64,000 nucleotides of DNA. It comes from Sisyra terminalis. Its lineage: Eukaryota > Arthropoda > Insecta > Neuroptera > Sisyridae. Shown one piece after another: positions 10,800 through 21,775 of the stretch. The notes under the pieces were generated by a model, which saw nothing but the letters and a program-made list of their open reading frames with translations, did not search any database and was not told where the DNA came from. The DNA is taken from the NCBI GenBank assembly GCA_958496175.1, contig OY292277.1, positions 35,661,050 to 35,725,049 of the forward strand. The letters run 5' to 3'. The translations under genes were made by a program, and so were the position numbers. The number at the start of each line of letters is the position of its first letter. Position 1 is the first letter of the stretch.

Positions 10800-11312
10800 A
10801 GCAGTTAGAGAATCGTTTGAAATTTCACACCAGCTTGGAATTCATCCGGTTTCGGTCACAATATTGATAGTTATGGAACAAACGTTGATAATTTGAACGT
10901 AGATTTCTGCCTACCTGCATTCTTTCGTACGATTCAAAAACAGGTTTATTGATTTTGATAATATTTTGTTTTCAGGTACATCTTAGGTGTGTTTCGCCAA
11001 AAATAATACAGAAGGTCACAAACAAGTCTAAACAAAATAGTTGTATCAATATTTTATTCTGATTTCACTTATGGTTCCAATTTAAATTCAGCTTTACTGA
11101 TTTGATAGAAACTTTGTAATCAAGTTCAACTAATTTTTCTTCAGTAGAAAAGGTTGCCTATATTTACATTTAATTATTAATAATAAAAGTAGCATTCAGA
11201 AGAAGGCCGATTATAATAATTAAACGGACATCCATTAACTGGTTATAAATTAGACCTTTTAATTAAATATATATGTTCTATTAATCAACAAAGATATCAA
11301 AAAATCAGCATA
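10800..11312. other. AT-rich DNA, nothing recognised
   Basis: No repeat copy, exon signature or RNA gene was recognised here. Confidence 0.5.
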
Positions 11313-11575
11313 ATTTAAATCAGGGGCAAGCCCAAATGATATTGCGGGTCACTTCGGAAATGTATCATAACTCCGCGGACCACCATTGAAGTTATATCTC
11401 AAATTTTCCATACTAAAATTAGATGCACATTAAACATTTTTAATATATTGGTTTTCACCACTTTGGCCATTATAAAATGTATACATTTTATAACAGTCTG
11501 ATGCATCTCGTGGGTCGAAAAAATTGTCAAGGTGTGCCTTTTGCGGTCCGCGGGTTGGCTACCTCTGATTTATAT
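11313..11575 (-). mobile_element. hAT-type MITE with 8-bp TSD
   Basis: The element occupies 11321-11567. It starts CAGGGGCAAGCCC and ends GGGTTGGCTACCTCTG; read on the minus strand it begins CAGAGGTAGCCAACCCGCGG. The flanks ATTTAAAT (11313-11320) and ATTTATAT (11568-11575) agree at 7 of 8 positions. A related element lies at 51208-51413. No protein is encoded. Confidence 0.8.
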
Positions 11576-12055
11576 AAAAAATGAATAATCTATCTTTTAT
11601 CTACATATATGAAACTGTTATGTTGGTTTGTATAGATTTCAAAACAAAAAGTTCTGCATCGATTTAGCTCAAATTTCGTCACAATATACAATCCACTTCA
11701 AAGATTGTTTTTATCTTTTTCTTGTGTCAGTAACATACTTGCGATTGCAAGAAAACGGCTTTTTCAACGATCAATACTTCATTCTTATGATCGAGCAGTG
11801 ATTTTTAGAGGTAGAGCAAATTTTCTCAAAACGTAATTGATAAATGTATATGTTAAGGGTAGGTTGTAATTGGTACAGCGAGGGATACTATGGGTTGCTA
11901 AAGGAGGTGATTCTAATAATTCACAAGCATTTTTTCTTAAACTCAATTTATCTATTTACAACCATTCCAACCATAGGCTGGCAGGACAACGTCTGCCGGG
12001 TTCAGCTAGTATGAGATATATACATTGTGCATTTTTTGTGTGCAAGGAATTTCCT
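11576..12055. other. AT-rich DNA, nothing recognised
   Basis: An 83-codon plus frame (11870-12121) enters the foldback element downstream and has no protein-family features. Confidence 0.45.
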
Positions 12056-12658
12056 ATTACTATTACTATTACTATTGCTCACACAAAAGTTGCCCACATA
12101 GAAATTTACCTACATAGATAATTCCTCACTCAAATTAACGCACAATGATATATCCACTCATAAAATTAATTCATAGGAAGAAAATAAAATTAATGTTTAA
12201 TTTATTATTATTTTATTATAAATATTACAATAATATTGTTAGTATATGAATATTTTACGATTTTAAAATTGAATAAATAAACAAATTACGAATTGAATTA
12301 AAGGCAAAATAGAAACTGAAACGTCGCTAGATACTTATGTCCCTAAAAGGGACATGAACCCTGTTTTTTTTTAAATTTATAACTTTTTCAAAAAACAAGA
12401 TACTTTTTTTTTAAAAAGTTTAATAGCGTATTACAATACTAATAATTAAATATAGTTTAATTAAAAAAAATTTTTTTTTGCTGTGACTTAATTTTAATGT
12501 GAGGATATATCGCTGTGTATTAATATCAGTGCAAGGCATTTTTTGGGTGAGTGAATTTCTATGTGGGCAACCTTCGTGTGAGCAACAATGATAGTGTGCA
12601 ACTTTTTGTAGCTAATTTTCGTGTGAGAAATTTTCTAATGGACAACTATCATAGAACC
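12056..12658. mobile_element. Foldback element with CTCACA/CCCACATAGAAATT motifs, copy 2
   Basis: The left arm starts with a short ATTACT repeat, then GCTCACACAAAAGTTGCCCA. The right arm, read backward from 12658, is GGTTCTATGATAGTTGTCC with TTCTCACACGAAAATTAGC and TTGCTCACACGAAGGTTGCC. The outermost part of the left arm is replaced by the ATTACT repeat. The interior carries a copy of the short dispersed repeat at 12289-12360. Confidence 0.7.
12289..12360 (+). repeat. Short dispersed repeat with GTCCCTAAAAGGGAC hairpin
   Basis: It reads GAATTAAAGGCAAAATAGAA, then ACTTATGTCCCTAAAAGGGACATG. GTCCCT and AGGGAC form a perfect small hairpin. It is related to the copies at 1721, 8011 (inverted), 15973 and 28913. 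Confidence 0.6.
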
Positions 12659-14913
12659 AAAGAATAAAGAGTAAAGTTCAAATTATATTTTTTTTGAAAT
12701 CTTATGCGTTAGTCAATACATTAATCTGAATGTCACAATATTGAGTAATGATCACAAAATCTGGTAAAATTAAATTTATGAATGTGATAATTCTCTTTTT
12801 ATTGTGAACTTGACAATATTATTAGGAAACAAAGAATAAGAAGTAAAGACGAGCAATAATTTATTCTTAAATAAATTTACCGCCACTTTACGTCTTAAAT
12901 TTTTTGTGACTTTAGGGTAGTTCATAATCCATTCTTAATAATCATAATAATTCGATCGAAGTTTGTTACAGGTGGTTAAGCAGCTATTAAATTGATGGTT
13001 CATATTTCATAATCTTTTCGAAGCTATATATTACTTGTAACTTTTCTATGGCATATCAGTAATTTACTAGTATCAACAAGTCCTCAATGGATAGGATAAT
13101 GCTGAGTAAAGTGGATTGAAGAAAGGAATAGAGGAATAGAGAGAAAAAGATAACTACCTCTGGGGCCACCTGGATGTGAGCAAGAAAATATCCACAGGGA
13201 CTCAATCGGTTGTCTACTGAGAATTATCGGAAAACGTCTGACCGATGAAATTGTAGACATAAAGCTGGGGCGTAATAATCATTCTAGGATGCAACCTATT
13301 GGAAATCAAAAGAGAGGCTCCAGAATTTGGAATTGGAGTTAGGAAATTAATATTTTTCACATGAAGTACAGTAGTACGTTGTACGATTTTGTTGTTTGAC
13401 GCTTTGCGACGTCTAAGGAATAGGTAACAGAAAAATCTTGATGTATCGTTAATGTAGAAAATATTGTCGAAAACTGCTTTCATGATCTGAATTCATAAAA
13501 AGCACTCAATAACTACTTCATTGACTTATAGATGTCATTTCAAGCGATGAGGAAAACCAAGTGTACGAAACGTACGAAAGCTGCGAAGTCTGTTAAACCA
13601 AAAGCTCATAAAGACGAAGGGAAATTATAAAATTATAGGTAATTCCAATAGATGGCGTTAGCGACAGCATTCAAACTCAATAAAAGCTCGTTTCAATTCA
13701 AGGCCTTATATCAACCCACATATTGCTATTCTCACTTTACACCAGCTATAATCTTCATGAACATTTTTATTAGAACTAGGAATTAAGAGGGTGAAAACTA
13801 GATTTGCATATCTTTAAAATTAATAGGCTTAACTTAGAACTTTCATGAAATAATACCGAGGCAATTTAATGTTGATACTTAAGAATTTCAAGTTTGTCAC
13901 AATTTTGTACAACATTAAACCATGCGTGGTAGTTGAATTTAATAAGATGAGAAGAAAACATGTTCAATTTTATAGAAACCATCTAAAATTAAATAACTGA
14001 AGGTATATTTAGAAATAAGATAACAGTGATAGTTTTATTGTAATTTTATTATATACACACAACATTAAAACATAAATAAGTATAGTATATAAGTAGTATA
14101 TAAACACATTATTTCTATGAATGTTATGTTCAATATAATTGTTACACATTTAATATTTTTTCATTAAATTTTTAAAATAAAAGCAAAATACAATTATTTC
14201 ATTATAGCAAAACCTAATATTTACAGTTAAGGGTATTTTTGAGCAATAAGATTTATTTTTCTAAGAAAAAAAGTTGAATATAGTTATGATAGTTATGGCA
14301 TTTAATAAAATTTGGTTTAAATTCTTAAAATATCTAATTATACAATAAGTAATAACGATTTATAGTGTGCAATAAATTCATTAGTTAATTTATATAATTA
14401 TTATGATAAAATATATGACCAATTTATAATATAATAATATCGACGATAAAGTATTAGTATTTTTTTCAATTGAAATGGAAGTGATGTTTATCTATGTTAA
14501 AATAACTTTTTTAAAAAATATTTCTTTAGTTATGTTTAAAAAAAATTATTACTAACAATTAAGATTATATTATTAGAGTCCTAAGTAAGAAGTGTTTTTT
14601 TCGAATATAATGTTGCAATGAGATATGTTTTATGTTTGTTCAGTTTAATTTATTGATGTTACCGTTAAAGTATAAATAAACGTTAATGTATAAACTCAAT
14701 TGTAGATCTTTGATAAACAAGCCTTTGCAATGTTTGAAGCTATTATTTTACTTATTAATTGATTTTTTGTTATTTCAGTTAGTTGAACATTATTATTTGG
14801 TTTCCTTTTGACTCTTATTTTATTCATAACTCTTTTAACAACGCTCATTTTGAATTATAAATTACAAGTTCTCTCGAGCTTTTCATTAAAATCAACTTTT
14901 GAAGTGACCATCA
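12659..14913. other. AT-rich DNA, nothing recognised
   Basis: There is a modestly GC-richer patch at about 13080-13270 and one 89-codon minus frame (13214-13483), neither with recognisable homology. No splice-consistent exon was identified. Confidence 0.45.
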
Positions 14914-15085
14914 AACTATTCCAGTGATTTTCAAACTTTTGAGGTCTTTGCATCTTTATATAATTATCGTAACCCTTAGTACTACCCATCAAGGATGAGA
15001 AAACAAAAATTGTCATTTTTGTCTGAATCACTTGTTGTACAACTGGGAGTATGTGTACCACACTTTGGGAAGCACTTAATTATTC
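14914..15085. mobile_element. Small hAT-type MITE with 8-bp TSD
   Basis: The element occupies 14922-15077. It begins CAGTGATTTTCAAACTTTTG and ends CCACACTTTGGGAAGCACTT; read inward the end is AAGTGCTTCCCAAAGTGTGG. The flanking octamers AACTATTC (14914-14921) and AATTATTC (15078-15085) match at 7 of 8. The 68-codon minus frame over this region (14855-15061) is an accidental reading of the element. Confidence 0.8.
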
Positions 15086-15830
15086 AGTACCAATAAAAAA
15101 TGATCGTTGTTCACAATCGAATCCCTAAGCATCACAAATTACATCATAAACTTTGTTACAACAGATAATTTAACTAGCATTACCATATTTGTGTATACTT
15201 TAATGGTAACATTGACATGTAGAATAAAGTTTAGAAATAATGGATTCATAAAATTTCAGTTAAAATATAATATTTGGGCCAACAACGATTAGAAATTTTA
15301 ATTAAATTATTTTAAGGTAGAATTTTTAATAACTATTTTTAATAAAAGTTAAATATATCTTTTCTTTGAAAAATGTTTATATTTCAATCATAAAGATTTT
15401 AACTAATTATTTGTAATTCCTCTGGAATAGTTGCTTTTAAATAAATGTAAAAAATCAATTAAAATTTAGTAAGACAGGTTTAGTTGACTAAAACCTACAA
15501 GCTTGTTTCTTATGAATGCATGAACAATATTTTGAAAAATTCATTGTTTTGAATTCTGAATATCAAATATACCACCAAACCTTTCAAAAAACTTATAAAT
15601 ATTATGGCAGTATTCGTGGAGGAACAAAAATAAACTTTTGATAACCAAATATTGGGTATAATTTAACCATTTGTTTCTCGTAACTTGAACCAAATGTTCA
15701 CAATAAAAAAATGCAGTTCAAATCTTAAGCATTTTCACATTTTTTAGCCTCTTATTTTTGTTATGAAAGTGAAGAAAACTTAAAATTGGAAGAATCGTTT
15801 GAGAAAAATTATAAAATTATAAAAATATCT
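15086..15830. other. AT-rich DNA, nothing recognised
   Basis: A 61-codon plus frame at 15107-15292 has no recognisable features. Confidence 0.45.
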
Positions 15831-16075
15831 GGTCAATATCTGGCAACATTGCATTTTCTATTTTGTTTTTAATTTAGTTCATGATAAATCGGTCCATAAT
15901 GAAAATTTAGCCACAAACGAGAAAATTATACTATATTAGAATTGAGTTAACAAAAATATCGCGAATAGAAAGAAACAAAGTAGAAAATGCAACGTTGCCA
16001 GATATTGACCGGCCTAGCAACAGAAGGGACCTAAAGAAGTCCCTATAGAAGGGACATGAGCCAATGTGAGTTGAG
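15831..16075. mobile_element. Foldback pair of the short dispersed repeat
   Basis: GGTCAATATCTGGCAACATT at 15831-15850, continuing to 15868, is the near-perfect reverse complement of 15973-16010 (AGTAGAAAATGCAACGTTGC, CAGATATTGACC). The spacer is about 105 bp. The right side continues into AGGGACCTAAAGAAGTCCCT and AGAAGGGACATGAG (to 16062), which resembles the hairpin segment of the copy at 12289. Confidence 0.65.
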
Positions 16076-16288
16076 GGTCCACTGGTTATAGCTTTTATTG
16101 TTCATTCCTCAGACGCTACAGATTTTATGTGAATTTTCAAACTTAATTTTCAAACAAAATACGGCTAATTTATTTCATTATAAATTAGCATATTGAAAAA
16201 AATCCCTCTTTTCTATAGTCAACTATACAGTCATTACACTACAGTAGTAACGTAACCAATTTATATACTAATTTAAATTGATACATTT
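16076..16288. other. AT-rich DNA, nothing recognised
   Basis: This is a short stretch between two mobile elements. It has no exon or repeat signature. Confidence 0.4.
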
Positions 16289-16854
16289 TTAAGAGGATTC
16301 TCCCGTGTGATGAGTTGAAAAAATCAATTTTTGTTTACATAAATTGCTTCCAAAATATATCTAGATTAATTAGATTGTAAACGGATTTTTTAAAATTTGA
16401 AGTCATAAGGGTACAGTCGTTAAAAATATCAAGAAAACGTTATAAGTTTATCATACTTGAAACTTTCATGACGTTTTTTTTTACAAAACTGTGTTTTTTA
16501 AACATGTCTCCATTATATTATACATAATTTAGCACATATGGACGCTTAAAGTGATCAAAAATCAGTGGAAAATTCCGAATGTTTCGATTTTTATTACAAC
16601 AAAAATATCCGTGAAATTGCAACTTTTCTTTAGAAGTCCAAAAGCCCTTTTTTATATTTTCAATTGATTTTAATTCATTCTATGCTTTAGAGGTTTATAA
16701 ACTAAAACGATATTTTTTTACTTGAGGTAAGATAAATCAATCGGTCGAAATAGTGGAGAAAATGAGGGCCCATTTTTTCGAGAAGTGGCCTTCAAAAAAA
16801 AAAATCCCACAAAATGCTTAAAAAACAAGTCGTCGCACGGGAGAACCCTTTTAA
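16289..16854. mobile_element. TTAA-flanked TIR element, copy 1 (558 bp)
   Basis: The left terminus GAGGATTCTCCCGTGTGATG (from 16293) and the right terminus, read inward from 16850, AAGGGTTCTCCCGTGCGACG, are inverted repeats of about 21 bp. Both are bordered by TTAA (16289-16292 and 16851-16854), the target of piggyBac-type transposases. The interior is non-coding. A diverged copy lies at 19905-20755. Classification as piggyBac-like rests on TTAA only, since the usual CCC terminus is not seen. Confidence 0.7.
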
Positions 16855-17939
16855 CTTGACCAAAATTAATATTTAAAAGTTCAATTTTATGTAAGTCATT
16901 GAAAACACAATTTTTGTATATGATTGATTCATTTTTAAAATTTAAAAATGATAATCAATTTCCTTTGAAAAAAACATCTATGTTTTTGTAAAGCTTGGGA
17001 ACATGTAAAAGCTCCTTTTTAAAATTACTTTTATCCGTTATTAGCCTATTGGGTTTTGGTGTTGGAAACTAAAGCTATAAACATTATATTACAATATTTA
17101 ATAATTTTTTACAAACTAGTCTATAAACTGATTTGAATATTACTCCCAGAAGACTGCATGTTTCCTTGTCTTGCAAGGTAGAATGCAATTAATTGGAGTA
17201 AGAGTACAGTTGTTAACTAACTTTTAAACTGTTTTAAAAACTTACGATCTCTGCTGTTCGCTTTAAATACGTAAAATGCCAAACAAGATTATTTTCTTTA
17301 CATTAAAGATATTTTAAAATGTAATTACTAGTTATCACAGTTGGATGACTTCCTAACTTTAGATAAATGTTTATGTTGCCCCGTATAGTTTCAGTTGGCA
17401 CAAACTATTCTAATCAAATAATAATATATGTGTGCTGTGTTATGGTAAATAGAAGTGTGGGGGGAGAGTTTAAATTCACTTGATTAATTCAAAGATAGTA
17501 TGGTGAAGAGTTTTAGGCAATGTTTGGAAAGTTTTTGGAAAAAAATGCTATTTGAAATTTTAGAAGGTAAAAGAGTTATTTAGAAAATAAACACTAGGAT
17601 GCACAATGTTCGTTATATCCCAGTTAGTAACTTGCACATGTCATCCGCCTGGCCTTTAGATTAGCTAAAAGAACATATACAATATACATATGTCAATAAG
17701 AATAATTTTTAATGCTACATAAATGTTTGAAAAACTTTCATTTATAAAGTAAATTTTCGTAGTTATCACAAGGAAATGTTCAATCTAATGGAAAATATAA
17801 AATTTCCTACTTCTGTCACAAAATCATACAACCCCCATTAAATTAAATTTTTCAAAAGCAAAATTGGAATCCAATGAAAAGTCGTCACCTTATTTCTAAC
17901 TATAATTTGAAAAGCATCGTTTCCATCGCTCTTTTTTAG
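16855..17939. other. AT-rich DNA downstream of the LDLRAP1-like gene
   Basis: This region lies 3' of the last recognised exon and probably contains its 3' UTR just below 17940. I could not choose a poly(A) signal with confidence. No repeat copies were recognised. Confidence 0.45.
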
Positions 17940-18134
17940 TTAATATTTATCAATTTTTGTTTCCTTGATTGCTGGCTGCGATGTCTTACGAGATGTTGAT
18001 TGAGTTAGAATTGTATTCGTTAAGATGAAAGTGGTGGCCTCGTGCGACGATGAAGCTGATGCCGATGCTGAAGCTGAGCTTTCGCCGGCAACGACTGATG
18101 ATGACGAAGAAGAAGACGGTGAATTCAGTTTCAG
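17940..18134 (-). other. In-frame Ser/Ala-rich extension after the LDLRAP1-like stop codon
   Basis: Directly after the TAG at 18137-18135 the same frame stays open for 64 codons to a TAA at 17942-17940. It begins LKLNSPSSSSSSSVVAGESS, then ASASASSSHEATT, and becomes Thr/Lys-rich. It could be reached by stop-codon readthrough. It could also be reached by splicing to the AG of CATAG (18135), which is preceded by a pyrimidine-rich stretch and preserves phase 0. It could equally be ordinary 3' UTR with a GAT/GCT-type triplet bias. On the plus strand the same DNA reads as an acidic peptide starting at 18027. Confidence 0.35.
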
Positions 18135-18233
18135 CTATGACGAAAGTAAGTTGATTTGCTGTTTCTCACCCCACGAGTGTTTCATTTGAGGGCTGTTCAG
18201 ATTATTCATGTCTTCCGTTTCATCAAAGCACAC
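18135..18233 (-). CDS. LDLRAP1: LDLRAP1/ARH-like adaptor, last exon
   Basis: The acceptor is TTGATTTTTTTAAAG followed by the exon. The exon enters in phase 0, as required by the donor at 21775, and encodes VCFDETEDMNNLNSPQMKHS and 12 more residues before TAG. The tail is acidic at first, then basic/polar. I see no canonical AP-2 beta-appendage helix (an acidic stretch followed by FxxFxxxR) like the one in vertebrate ARH. Terminal-exon assignment is therefore supported by splice signals and phase rather than by homology. An alternative or additional terminal exon cannot be excluded. Confidence 0.6.
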   Translation of the reverse strand: MCFDETEDMNNLNSPQMKHSWGEKQQINLLSS

Positions 18234-18662
18234 CTTTAAAAAAATCAACACACAAATATTAGTACATCTGAAGAAATTAGAGAATTCTTTAAAAGCTCAA
18301 TTAAGCTCAGTTTTGACGTTAATGTATCAGTAAAAAAACAAGGAAATAAACAAAGTAAAGAAATGTTTCTTTGATAACTTTCTTGATAAACTATAAAATA
18401 TAATCAACAAGTGAAGTCTGTAGTTAAACTTTTGCTTCATTAGCAAACTAAAGCCACTTAAGAAAACTAATTAAAAGGTATAATATAAATGATTGACAGT
18501 ATATTGGAAAAATGTAAGTCGAGCATCGTAGCAATTTTGTGCAAGAAATATTGATGTATGTAGTTAAATATAACGTTCCTAAGAACATTTGTTTTTTTAC
18601 TTTTTGGAAAAAGCTCTCATCACTAGATTAATAAGAGTATTTTGTAAAGGTATCAAAAATAA

Positions 18663-18745
18663 TTGACTCTATTGGTGGCCGAGTGATTAAAGTTATCGCT
18701 TCGAAACTAGTAGGTGTTAGTGTTAGTGTCACTCGAATCACAGTA
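18663..18745 (+). mobile_element. tRNA-derived SINE, 5' fragment
   Basis: It reads TTGGTGGCCGAGTGATTAAA (A-box half), then CGAAACTAGTAGGTGTTAG. The family body beyond the B-box position is not recognisable. Confidence 0.6.
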
Positions 18746-19077
18746 GAACTCTAAACCACTTAATAAATTATGCATTTTATTTATATTGTAAAAATGCATC
18801 TGATAACATAATCATTCTTGTAAATGGCGCCCATCATTGACTAAAATAAAATATATATCTTATTTAAATACAAGCCACATGAACGACAAACGACACGACC
18901 ACCTGAACAATATCTTCAACAAAGAACGAAAATGAAAACGAATAATTGAAATAATGTTTTTATTTTTCTACTAAGTAATTTATTCTTGGACTTTCGCAAT
19001 AAAATTTGCGACTATTGTCATATTGAAAGTAGCATCAATGGTTCTTTTAAAGCTTCGAAAGCTTTTAAGGTTCTTTT

Positions 19078-19175
19078 AAAGGTTCGAATCTCGTATCGAG
19101 CAAATTTTCATTATTTTTTAAATAACAGATATCATTAACCCTAGAGTCAGTAAGAACCTTGGTAGTTATAATTCT
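19078..19175 (+). mobile_element. tRNA-derived SINE, 3' part only
   Basis: The copy starts at the B-box GGTTCGAATCTCGTATCGAG. It continues through CATTAACCCTAGAGTCAGTA and CCTTGGTAGTTATAA. The A-box half is absent. Confidence 0.75.
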
Positions 19176-19618
19176 TGTTTTCAAACAAGTAAAATAGCCT
19201 TAACGGCTAATAGGTGAATACAATCATAAAATTATTGAAAATAATTTATCATTTAAATTAAAAAAATTATGTTCCACAAATGAATAATTTTTATGATAAA
19301 ATATTTGCAAATCGTTAATTATGTGTCCAAGTAGTAATAAATATCGAAAAAAAGATTTGCGGAACTAGGAGAATAACATTTTCATTTCGATACTTTTTTA
19401 CTAATGTGAGTCATAATTAGCTGCAATTAATTAATTCATTAAAACTCGACATGTTTATGGTTATTACTATATGGTGAATATAAAAATGTAATTATTAGAT
19501 AAATAAAATCATAAACTTCATCATAATTAGCCACTGAATTTACTTGACTATAATTCTTCCATTTAAATATCAATAGTAACACAAAAATAATTATTCTAGC
19601 ATAAACAATATTTTATTC

Positions 19619-19785
19619 GTCTATTGATGAGTAGTCAATATTGCCGTTCTAAAGCCAATAGGTATGGGTTCAAATCTCGTAACGAGCAAATATTCAATAT
19701 TTATCAGCTAATGGATTTTTTTAAGCTTTAGAGGCGCTAAAGACGACTTTGGTAGTTAAAAAGCGACAGTAAATAACTAATAAAA
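19619..19785 (+). mobile_element. tRNA-derived SINE, diverged full-length copy
   Basis: The A-box region is decayed (TCTATTGATGAGTAGTCAAT). The B-box GGTTCAAATCTCGTAACGAG and the tail AGCGACAGTAAATAACTAAT are clear. Confidence 0.75.
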
Positions 19786-19904
19786 CAAATATTATTTTAC
19801 AAAAAACTTTGCTAATATAAAATTACAGTGGTTACAGTATAACATAGAACCACACTGTGTGTCAAAAGCAATTGAGATTAAATTGAAAATAACTAAATAA
19901 CTTT

Positions 19905-20755
19905 CTGGAGATTTCCTGTAATATTTTCAGTTAAATACGTTTTTGTTTTGTATAAACTGCTTCTTTAACATGTCTAGAATATGGTAATAAAGTGATTTTC
20001 AAAAATTTAAAGTCGTTACAAAGATATAAAACTTATTATAATTTTAATCGTAGGTACTTGAAACTATACGCATTTTTCTGAAAACTATGTTTTTCAAACT
20101 TGTCTCCCTTGTCTTCATCATATCTCAAGAACGGTTTAACCCAAGGTTTACAAATTACGCAAGTTGCCCCATTGGAAAGAAAAGACGTCATCCGAAGTAT
20201 TTAGAAATGCGAATCAGTCAGAATATATATACGTATTGAATAAATATACGTACGATTTTTATATATTGTTACCAATGCAACCAACAGTTATGAATTTGAT
20301 TTCCTTCAGGATACGTTACTGAACCCATGAGTCCACCTGTGTATTTTATAAACCATGGTTTTGACTGATTAACTTCCAACTTATAGAGTAAAATCATTGG
20401 AAAATTCCAAATATTTCTATTTTTATTATAACAAAAATGTAACAAAAAGACTCATGAAATTGTAAATTTTGCTTCAGAAGTCTACCGAAAAGTCCAATTT
20501 TTCTTATTTTCAATGGATTCTAATTCATTCCAAGTTTTTCAACTTACAGATTAAAACCCATTTTTTTCTTTACTTGAGATAAGCCAATCAGCTGAAGTCC
20601 ATTTTTTTGAAATAGATGTTTTCATAGTGCTATAATTCACTTTCTACTAAAGAATTTTGGCTAAAGATTTCTAAACATACGCTTCTTTCATTGGTTAAAA
20701 AAAATAATCCCAAAAATGCTTAAAAACAAGCAATCACACCGGTGAAACCCCTTAA
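19905..20755. mobile_element. TTAA-type TIR element, diverged copy 2 (~850 bp)
   Basis: The interior matches 16293-16850 in order, for example TGGAAAATTCCAAATATTTC against TGGAAAATTCCGAATGTTTC, and GATTCTAATTCATTCC against GATTTTAATTCATTC. The right end CACCGGTGAAACCCC is followed by TTAA. The left terminus is eroded and no TTAA is visible there. This copy is longer than copy 1 because of extra sequence around 20110-20390. Confidence 0.65.
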
Positions 20756-21775
20756 ATTTTTAACACTGTTAAAATACACAGTATACCATTCAATATACCA
20801 AATCTTGCGATATGTTTATTAGTGTTTGGTGACTTGATTGTGAATAATAAATATTTATATTAATTTTGAATAGATTAATAATTGTTTTGAACTATCAATT
20901 GCCAAATTCAATGACAAATTTCGATAAAATCATGTTTTAAGATACAATTCATTGTTACATTTACTAAAGGAATCTTATGTAAAGATTATTGCCTAAGAAA
21001 AATAAAAGATGGTATTCTTTGTATATTTATAATTGTGCAGTAGAGAAAAAAATAGCGGTTACAATCATGTGGGATATTATTGAGTAGGTTTTTAATCACG
21101 AATAAAAAGGTATATACAAGTTAATTTTTTGTTCAATTTACCTTCTTTGCAAATGTAAACCCTGACTAACCCTGACAACCCAGATATTATATTCTAATGT
21201 TGGCGGTAAATTCAATCAAAAAAATATATTTGGCGTTTTAGTTACAGCTGATGATAAATAATTTACTTAGTGTTAACACTAACGACTTTGTATATAGTGA
21301 AGGACTCATTTCCAATGCAAAAATGTGTACGATAAAATATAATACATTCGAGTTGGGCCCACGGATCCCCGGGTAGTAACTACTTGTGAAAAATTCCGGT
21401 AGTAACAGAAGAGTTAACATTAAACCGAGTCTGCAATCTATTTTCAATATAATATTGTTTTTTATATTTATAACAGAAATTATGAAATTTACGCATATTT
21501 TGTACGAAAAGTTGACTTTATAATTAATGGAGAAAAGTTTTACGCAAAAAATTAATTAAAATGAACTGTCCTTGGAAAAAAACGTAAATTACTTTTGAAC
21601 AGGTTAAGTAATTAAATGAATAATTAAATCAATGACTAAAAGTTATAGCAAAGTCGAAAGTTGAAAAACTACCTTTGCTGACCGGGTAATTGAGTGGTTA
21701 ATGATTAAAGGTTGTGGTTACGCCGCTACTTCTACGCTAAAGTTATCAAAGTAATTTCACAAAATCATCCCTTAC

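Larger units (their letters stand above)
18234..21775 (-). other. Intron of the LDLRAP1-like gene (~3.5 kb)
   Basis: It is bounded by a GTAAGG donor (21775 downward) and the TTTTTTTAAAG acceptor (18234). It contains three SINE copies (18663, 19078, 19619) and a diverged TTAA-type element (19905-20755). The open frame at 21238-21447 has no recognised homology and is not called. Confidence 0.65.

Noticed and set aside
21676..21722. Possible extra SINE 5' end (TGACCGGGTAATTGAGTGGT)
   Set aside because: Only the A-box-like part is similar. The B-box and body are missing and the match is too short.
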